A stretch of DNA of 64,000 bases from assembly GCF_000716675.1 (NCBI RefSeq), contig NZ_JNXT01000026.1:1-64000 (forward strand), written 5' to 3'. A program made the position numbers and the translations under genes. Below are positions 62,702 to 64,000 of the stretch, in pieces (positions within the stretch are counted from its first letter, which is position 1; each line of letters begins with the position of its first letter). Origin of the DNA: Streptomyces alboflavus. Its GTDB lineage: Bacteria > Actinomycetota > Actinomycetes > Streptomycetales > Streptomycetaceae. The notes beneath the pieces were generated by a model that did no database searches, had not been told where the DNA came from, and saw only the letters and a list, made by a program, of their open reading frames with translations.

Positions 62702-63610
62702 TCAGATATGGGCTCTGACCGCCGAGCGGCCCGCCCGCAGTGCCGCCCGCACCGTGGGCGCGCCCCGTGCCGCCGCACCCGCCCCGGCCCACCCGGCCCC
62801 CGCGCCGCTGCGGCCCGCCTCCGCCCGGTCCCTGCGGCACTCCCCGCACTGGTCCTCCCCGGCCACCGGCCGGAACAGCGTCGGCCGCCCGTGCGGCCCC
62901 GCGCACTCCCGTAGTGCGGCGACCTGTGGCTGTGCCGGGCGCGGTGGCACGGGGTCCCTGAGCAGGGAGCGGACCAGGCCGCCCGGCTTGTGGATCACCT
63001 GGTGTGCGCCCGGCAGGCCCCGCCGGATCTCGTCCCGTACGGCGTCGGGGCTGTGGCCGAGGGCCAGCCACTGCCCCGCGAGGTCGGTGAGCTGGGCCAG
63101 CATGCCGCGCGGCACGCGCAGGCGGGGGTCCAGGTCTGGCAGGCCCTCCACGATCAGGTCGGCCTGCGGCAAGTCGACGGCTGGCGGGGGAGGTTGGGGG
63201 GTGTTCTCCGGGGGTGTTGCGTCTGGATGACGGCCGACGGCCCGGTCGGTCGGCTGACCGACCGCCGGAAAGCGGTCACTCGGAGCGGAGTCCCGTAAGG
63301 CGGCGGCCTGCTCCGCGTCCAGCGGCACGTTCGAGAGGAGTTGGTAGGTGGCCCAGCGTCCCCGCTCGCGCTGCTCGCGCCACTCGTGGAGGTAGCCCTC
63401 GGCCTTCAGCTCCGCCTTGGCCGTCTTGAACCGGGTCCGCCCGATGCGTGCGCTGCGCGCGGTGTCGGAGAGGGGTTCGTCCGCCCCTTCGGGGAGGGAG
63501 AGCTGCCAGGTCAGAAGCCGGACCGCGTCCGAGTCGAGCCGAGGATGTCGGATGATCTCGTTCGGCGTCTGAGAGAAGAAACGCACGGGGGCGATAACAT
63601 GGCGATGCAT
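62702..63610 (-). CDS. Winged-helix DNA-binding protein with C-terminal Cys cluster
   Basis: The 302-residue product is placed at ATG 63610, eight bases after GGGAG; two longer starts (63625, 63634) lack sites. The N-terminal domain (about 15-110) is a replication-initiator-like winged helix: HPRLDSDAVRLLTWQLSLPE, SDTARSARIGRTRFKTAKAE and LKAEGYLHEWREQRERGRWA. A Pro-rich linker, a helical segment (GMLAQLTDLAGQWLALG) and a zinc-ribbon-like cluster (ECAGPHGRP, DQCGECRRD) follow. Proteins of this type are common in Streptomyces accessory DNA. A role in regulation or in an element's maintenance is possible. Confidence 0.78.
   Translation of the reverse strand: MHRHVIAPVRFFSQTPNEIIRHPRLDSDAVRLLTWQLSLPEGADEPLSDTARSARIGRTRFKTAKAELKAEGYLHEWREQRERGRWATYQLLSNVPLDAEQAAALRDSAPSDRFPAVGQPTDRAVGRHPDATPPENTPQPPPPAVDLPQADLIVEGLPDLDPRLRVPRGMLAQLTDLAGQWLALGHSPDAVRDEIRRGLPGAHQVIHKPGGLVRSLLRDPVPPRPAQPQVAALRECAGPHGRPTLFRPVAGEDQCGECRRDRAEAGRSGAGAGWAGAGAAARGAPTVRAALRAGRSAVRAHI
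62716..62744. repeat. Right copy of the 29-bp direct repeat
   Basis: It matches 59775-59803 at 27 of 29 positions and lies inside the 3' end of the winged-helix gene. See the left copy for interpretation. Confidence 0.5.
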
Positions 63611-63740
63611 TTTCGGTGCTCCCATAGCAGGCACTGGAAGTGAAGGCCCTCGCCGCTGGTTGCAGCCAGCACGGGGGCCGTTTAGTTGTGGTTACGGTAC
63701 ATCAAGTCGCGTGCACGGAACGTCACTTCACGGTGCGGGG

Positions 63741-64000
63741 TCACAGCAGCCGGTCGACCAGCCCGTCGACGTACTCCGGGGTGAGCGGGCTCATGCCGAA
63801 GAGCACGCGGATGTACATGGGGGCCAAGACGTGGTCGAGGACGTCGAGCGCGTCGGGTGCGGGCTCGCCCCGTTCGCGGGCGCGGTCGAGCATCGACTGG
63901 AGCTGGCGGGTGCGTTCGGCGCGGAGGTCGTAGCCCGCCTTCAGGCCCTGCTTGCCGCTGCTCGACAGGGCTACGGCCAGGTGCAGCACCGCGGGGCCGT
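63741..64000 (-). CDS. TetR/AcrR-family regulator, C-terminal part (partial)
   Basis: The frame is open from the window edge to TGA at 63741. The ~86 residues seen are the helical ligand-binding half: VLHLAVALSSSGKQGLKAG, AERTRQLQSMLDRARERGEP and a closing MYIRVLFGMSPLTPEYVDGL. The MYIRVLFG-x-PLTPEYVD ending is typical of TetR C-terminal domains of the TetR_C_16-like group. The DNA-binding half lies beyond the window. The gap 63611-63740 holds no gene and presumably the winged-helix gene's promoter. Confidence 0.8.
   Translation of the reverse strand, partial: GPAVLHLAVALSSSGKQGLKAGYDLRAERTRQLQSMLDRARERGEPAPDALDVLDHVLAPMYIRVLFGMSPLTPEYVDGLVDRLL

Overview
The window is high-GC actinobacterial DNA, almost certainly a Streptomyces chromosome. 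The evidence is strong GC bias at third codon positions, GTG/TTG starts, 1-4 base gene overlaps, and a core set of purN-purH, folD, an mdh and a betaine synthesis/uptake operon. It also carries lineage-typical families: XRE regulators with membrane-anchored ectodomains, a kinase/FHA pair, an RHS toxin and a MocR regulator.

Layout. 1-9.2 kb: the end of an upstream gene, a probable small RNA, a membrane protein, purN-purH, a small secreted protein, a receptor-type Ser/Thr kinase with an FHA partner, an RDD membrane protein, and folD with a DUF3017 protein. 9.2-16.4 kb: a NarL-type two-component pair, a tendamistat-like secreted protein, and three paralogous XRE-HTH membrane proteins with different outer domains, interrupted by a secreted peptidoglycan-binding-like protein. 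16.4-21.4 kb: mdh and a three-gene operon of unknown function. 21.4-25.6 kb: an MFS/LysR divergent pair, an XRE-membrane protein pair and a lipoprotein. 25.8-33.0 kb: betaine aldehyde dehydrogenase, a GMC choline-dehydrogenase-like enzyme and a three-component glycine betaine ABC importer, in effect one osmoprotection operon. 33.0-37.6 kb: a long inverted repeat, PEP-mutase/isocitrate-lyase-like and AhpD-like genes opposite a MocR regulator, a 36-bp minisatellite, and an SDR/Rrf2 divergent pair around a perfect inverted repeat. 37.8-44.8 kb: a 2131-residue secreted RHS toxin with a C-terminal nuclease and its SUKH immunity protein. 44.8-59.6 kb: transporters, lipoproteins, an ABC cassette, MFS/LysR and MMPL/TetR divergent pairs, a deacetylase and small secreted proteins. 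59.7-64 kb: an accessory segment with a small membrane protein, an NB-ARC-TPR protein, gene remnants, a winged-helix gene and a partial TetR gene.

The most interesting feature is the pair at 59976-62362. A two-helix membrane protein ends in two copies of a short Gly/Asn/Ala motif, and the next gene, a STAND NTPase with four nearly identical TPRs, carries the same motif near its N-terminus. This is the layout described for bacterial NLR/amyloid-signalling pairs. A second pair, 18124-20169 and 20234-20614, shares a different Gly/His/Thr motif in the same C-terminus-to-N-terminus way. Both are candidate signalling or defence modules; the link to amyloid signalling is inference from layout and motif sharing.

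All family names come from reading motifs by eye. No searches were run, and start sites were chosen by ribosome-binding site and overlap.
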